Origin: Strongylocentrotus purpuratus
Taxonomy: Eukaryota; Echinodermata; Echinoidea; Camarodonta; Strongylocentrotidae
Assembly: GCF_000002235.5 (NCBI RefSeq)
Contig: NW_022145611.1
Span: 16,334,633 to 16,398,632 of the forward strand
Reading direction: 5' to 3'
DNA: 64,000 bases
This document shows, in pieces, positions 60,587 to 64,000 of the stretch (position 1 is its first letter; each line of letters opens with the position of its first letter). Made by a program: the position numbers and the translations under genes. The notes beneath the pieces are model-generated. The model made no database searches. It had not been told where the DNA came from and worked only from the letters and a program-made list of their open reading frames with translations.

Positions 60587-63500
60587 TAGAGAGAGTGAGG
60601 AGAGAGTGAGAGAGAGAGAGAGAGAGAGTGAGGAGAGAGTGAGAGAGAAAGAGAAGGGGGATTTCCATTACTAGATACTCTGGCTGAAGATACTCACCAA
60701 AGAGATAATCTGAGCACCCTTGGAATCCTTCTTCCTCCTCCTCACACTTCTGAGCTGGTGTCTCCCTGTCACTGATTGTGGTTGCATAGAGGCAGGCTCC
60801 GTGCTCTACCAGGTTACGCACCATAATGATGTTGTTACAGGAGGCTGCACAATGCAGTGGAGTCCTGCAAGGTTGTACAAAATACAAAGGTTGTTTCATA
60901 TAGATCACTTTGTGATAAGAGTTTGTTCGTACATAACAGTGCACTGCAGTGGCTGCCGGGCTCACCATCAATTGGGCAAAAAGAATTTCCATTTTCGGTT
61001 TAACTTAATAAAATTTGGAGTGGACTTTAAAAGATTATTATTATTATTATTATTATTATTGTTTGTTTCTATCTTCCACTAAATTAACAAAAGACTTGAA
61101 CCTTGGTGAAGCAATCAGAATTAGAAGAATTGCATTCTACTTTTGAAAATTCTTAATGATCCTTCTCTTATTGTTTTAACGTTCAAATAATATAGCCAGG
61201 AAGATGTATCTGTGTTCCTGGAACCAGGCGGCACTATGTTAGAGACCACATCAATATGCTAGCACTAGTTCAGGTACCATTACTTCTTTGGAAGAACTCA
61301 TATACCTAAGGAAATTAATATTCAAACAATATCTAACCCTTCTACAAATATTTCTTGCGATTTAGTCTCAATGAAACAATCATAAAGCAATAACTCAGCA
61401 CAGAATGTAACAGAGAAATAAAGCAGAAAGCCAATTTACCATCCATCACTGTCAGGAGAGTTGACATCCACACCGTATTGGATGAGGAAGTTGACAATCT
61501 CATAATGGTTGGCACAGATTGCGTTGTGGAGTGCGGTGATACCTTCATCGTTGGCACCGCTGGGGTTGGCCACCTGTAAGTGGATGAAATATGAGAATAG
61601 AAATCAGCATTGTCCACCTTTTCTTGAAACCAATAAATGTAACTTGAAAACAAATAAATCAAATCAGCAACACATTCACAATACAAAAAAAATTGTCTTG
61701 AATTACCAGAAAACATTACCAAAGTGGTGGATCAAAGAGAATATGACCAGGTTAAACATTTACGATCTAAGGAAACATACTGAATGCTATCACTAAACAT
61801 GTCTTCAAGAATACTTTTCCAAGAATAAAGATAAGTGTATTCGTTTCCTTATATTTCTATGCTTCTCTGTAAAATAATGATGTGAATTTTGAATTTTTTT
61901 CACTTAAGCATAAACATAAAATTATCCCTTTCCGATGTATTGAGAATTGATCAAGGTTGACTCACCTCTGGAATGATTTGTCGGACGAGGCTGAACTCTC
62001 CCTCTAGCGATGCATCCAGGAGGAGTGCTAAGGGATCAAAACGAACCCTGATACCCTTGATTATGCTCTTTGGATTCTTGAGTATGCCTTTGATGCCCTT
62101 GACCTGTTTCTTGGTCTGTTCTATGATTGGTGAACGGCCAACCTGGGACAATGCCTTGCTATACTGCTGGTGGCTCATGATGGCATCGTTGCTATACTTG
62201 CTCTTCTGATTATCAGTCTTCTTGTCAGTATTATCAGCAGGCTTGGGTTCTGTCTTGGCGATCTCTGGAGGGGTTATGTCCGAGGTTTTGTCGGATTCCG
62301 CTGAAGCAATGGGTGCCAAGGTGATGGTTCCTGGTCCTCCCGGAGCAGGAGGTTGCTGCTTGAAGAACTGTGGTTGATTGGGATCATGGAAGTTCTCAGG
62401 CTTAGCTTGAGGGTGCTGGTCTCCCTGCTGGTAGAACGGAAGCTTGTTGCGAAGCTCCGCGTTGAGGAAAGAGAAGTTCTCATCCTTGCTCTCTGTGTAG
62501 GAGAGCCGTTTCTTGAGAGGGCGTGGCATGTTGTGGATCCTCTTCGGGTCCATGTACCGCTGCAAGGTGAGCGTTGGGAATTTGACAGGGCTTGCTGGTC
62601 TGTTGGGGGAAACTGTTACATCTTCCGACTCCTCTGGCACCCCCTGCATGCCACTGTTGGGGAAGTTCCCTGATCGACCTGGGTAGTAAGGTGGGTTGTG
62701 GTTACCTTGCTCATAGCTAGGCCTGTTGTAGTTTCGATCATGGGCATTGGGTGGAGGGGCATACATGCCAACGGTGGCTGGGGATCGTTGGTGATGAGGC
62801 CTGGTGGAATCGGTGCCTTCACCACTGGCAGGAACAGTAGCATCTGGACCATGAGTAGCATTGGTCTGACCATAGAGTGACTTATTGGGGCCTTGGAAAG
62901 AAGGAGCATTTGGAGCACTGGAGGTCGGGGTAAGCCTGGTGTTTTCATTTCTTGGAGGTGGAGGTGGGCCCTTCTTCCCTGAAGGAGATGAAGGATGCCT
63001 CATAACGCCTTGCTGAGCTGGAGGTGGCAGTGGATTAGGATCAAGGTCTGGACTATCCCATGACGAAACAGAGGGTTGACCACTTGGGCTATACATGGGG
63101 GATCGGTCACCGGCAGGACGATTGAACAGGTAATTTCCTCGAGGGTCATTCTGGGAGAGTGGAAGATTTCTCTGGACTTGCACCCGAAGATCTTTATTAT
63201 CTTGACTTGGAGAGTTGGGCCTGTTCTGTCCTGGCCAACGGTTGGCAACTCCTTGATTAGGAGATCCTGCTCCTGGCCTGTTATTAGATGCAACGTTACC
63301 ACTTTGTCTCAGATGAGAATAACCAGTAGAGCTGGGTACACTGTCCAGACTAGAGTTCTCTGTCAAAGAGGATGTCTCACTACCACTTGCATCAACGCTC
63401 CTCTGACCCACATCCAGCTGCGTCTGTGAGGGTACCAGAGGAGTTCCTTGGGGGCCTGTGATCGGCACTGAAGATCCAGTGCGAGGTTTGAACCCACTTG

Positions 63501-63957
63501 GGTGATTAACAATGGGCGGCTTTGGGGCTGGCACTGGCTTGTTGCCCGACACCAAAGGCCTCTGCCGATTGCCATCATTGCCATTAGTCCCATTGAAGAG
63601 GCGATTAGGACGAGGCGCCAGTGGTGGCCTCTGACCAGGGTACTGACCACTGTTTTCTAACTGAGGGCTACTCCTATTATAGTCCTGAGGTCCATCTGAC
63701 CGTGGCTGACCTATGTTGCCATTGGGTAAGCTCCTGGTTGTCGCATTGTTGTTGGTATTATTAGACGGAGCTGATCTCTGTCCACCTGGGACTGGGGACT
63801 GGCGTTGCTGGTTCTGCATTGCTCTCTTCTGTCGAAGCAGTTCGGTCAGTTCTTCAATTCGCCTATCAACAAGAATCACATCACCCTTTCTCTGGCCCAA
63901 GACCGTCCTTTGGTTATCTACCTTTCTACTCTGCTGCTCATTCATCTGATTGCGATT
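59791..63957 (-). CDS. ASPP-family protein (PPP1R13B/TP53BP2 type), C-terminal 845 residues
   Basis: Regulator of p53-family proteins and protein phosphatase 1. Exons in view (minus): 61966-63957 (664 codons), 61440-61573, 60698-60864, 59791-60035, in phase to the stop; upstream exons lie beyond the right edge. The large exon begins in a coiled-coil end ([15 protein letters not shown]), then a long Pro/Ser/Asn/Gly-rich region. It ends with the PP1-docking motif RVRF and [18 protein letters not shown]. Ankyrin repeats follow: [40 protein letters not shown] and [17 protein letters not shown]. The SH3 domain carries [40 protein letters not shown]. This domain order defines ASPP1/ASPP2. Most invertebrates have one such gene, so neither vertebrate symbol is given. 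Confidence 0.95.
60515..60657. repeat. (GA)n microsatellite, interrupted
   Basis: About 140 bp of GAGA units with GGGA and GTGAG interruptions in the last ASPP intron, just downstream of a donor site. Confidence 0.9.
60945..61060 (+). repeat. SINE 3' part with (ATT)n tail
   Basis: GGCTGCCGGGCTCACCATCA, AATTGGGCAAAAAGAATTTC and TTTCGGTTTAACTTAATAAA lead to an (ATT)9 tail. It matches the 3' body of the tRNA-headed SINE at 3046-3314. No tRNA-like head is preserved here. It is in an ASPP intron, antisense to the gene. Confidence 0.8.
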
Positions 63958-64000
63958 CTATCAAGACATAAACACAAAAAATATAGGATAATAGATGCAT

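Noticed and set aside
1-64000. CRISPR array, operon, phage or bacterial defence system
   Set aside because: Gene structure is intron-rich and animal-like throughout, and all tandem repeats have satellite or transposon character without regular unique spacers.

Overview
The window is eukaryotic genomic DNA from an invertebrate deuterostome, most likely an echinoderm and probably a sea urchin. The reasons are small exons with GT-AG introns, AT-rich intergenic DNA with many microsatellites, CR1/Jockey-like LINE remnants, tRNA-derived SINEs, and single-copy genes whose closest recalled relatives are vertebrate (SNX5/6, CHAC2, NAA80, ARMT1, MED29, ASPP/PPP1R13). The species call is inference. No prokaryotic, organellar, tRNA, rRNA or CRISPR feature was seen.

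Layout. 0-15 kb: a sorting nexin 5/6 gene (minus, 3' end off the left edge) sits head-to-head with CHAC2 (plus), 215 bp apart. 15-20.5 kb: gene-poor DNA with a short inverted-repeat transposon that has a perfect 8-bp target duplication and a matching empty site nearby. 20.5-29 kb: a second head-to-head pair, NAA80 (minus) and ARMT1 (plus), 437 bp apart. Each carries a transposon in an intron: a LINE fragment in NAA80 and a long near-perfect palindrome in ARMT1. 29-51 kb: the accessory part. It holds a candidate small basic-protein gene (plus), a three-exon 199-residue unknown gene (minus, TATA promoter, long 5' leader ORF), a LINE with reverse transcriptase, a six-copy tandem repeat, a 1.2-1.6 kb tandem duplication carrying a TTAA-flanked MITE in each unit, a foldback-like element with subrepeat arms, and a degenerate minisatellite interrupted by another inverted-repeat element. 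51-54 kb: MED29 (plus). 54-59 kb: intergenic DNA with a roughly 178-bp tandem repeat. 59-64 kb: the C-terminal part of an ASPP-family gene (minus), with tandem repeats just past its stop codon.

The recognised genes are housekeeping or regulatory functions: endosome-to-Golgi retrieval, glutathione breakdown, actin N-terminal acetylation, DUF89 carboxyl methyltransferase/phosphatase, Mediator, and p53/PP1 regulation. They do not form one pathway. The two head-to-head pairs suggest shared promoters. Gene models were built by joining ORFs at splice sites with matching phase and comparing with remembered family sequences; no alignment was run.
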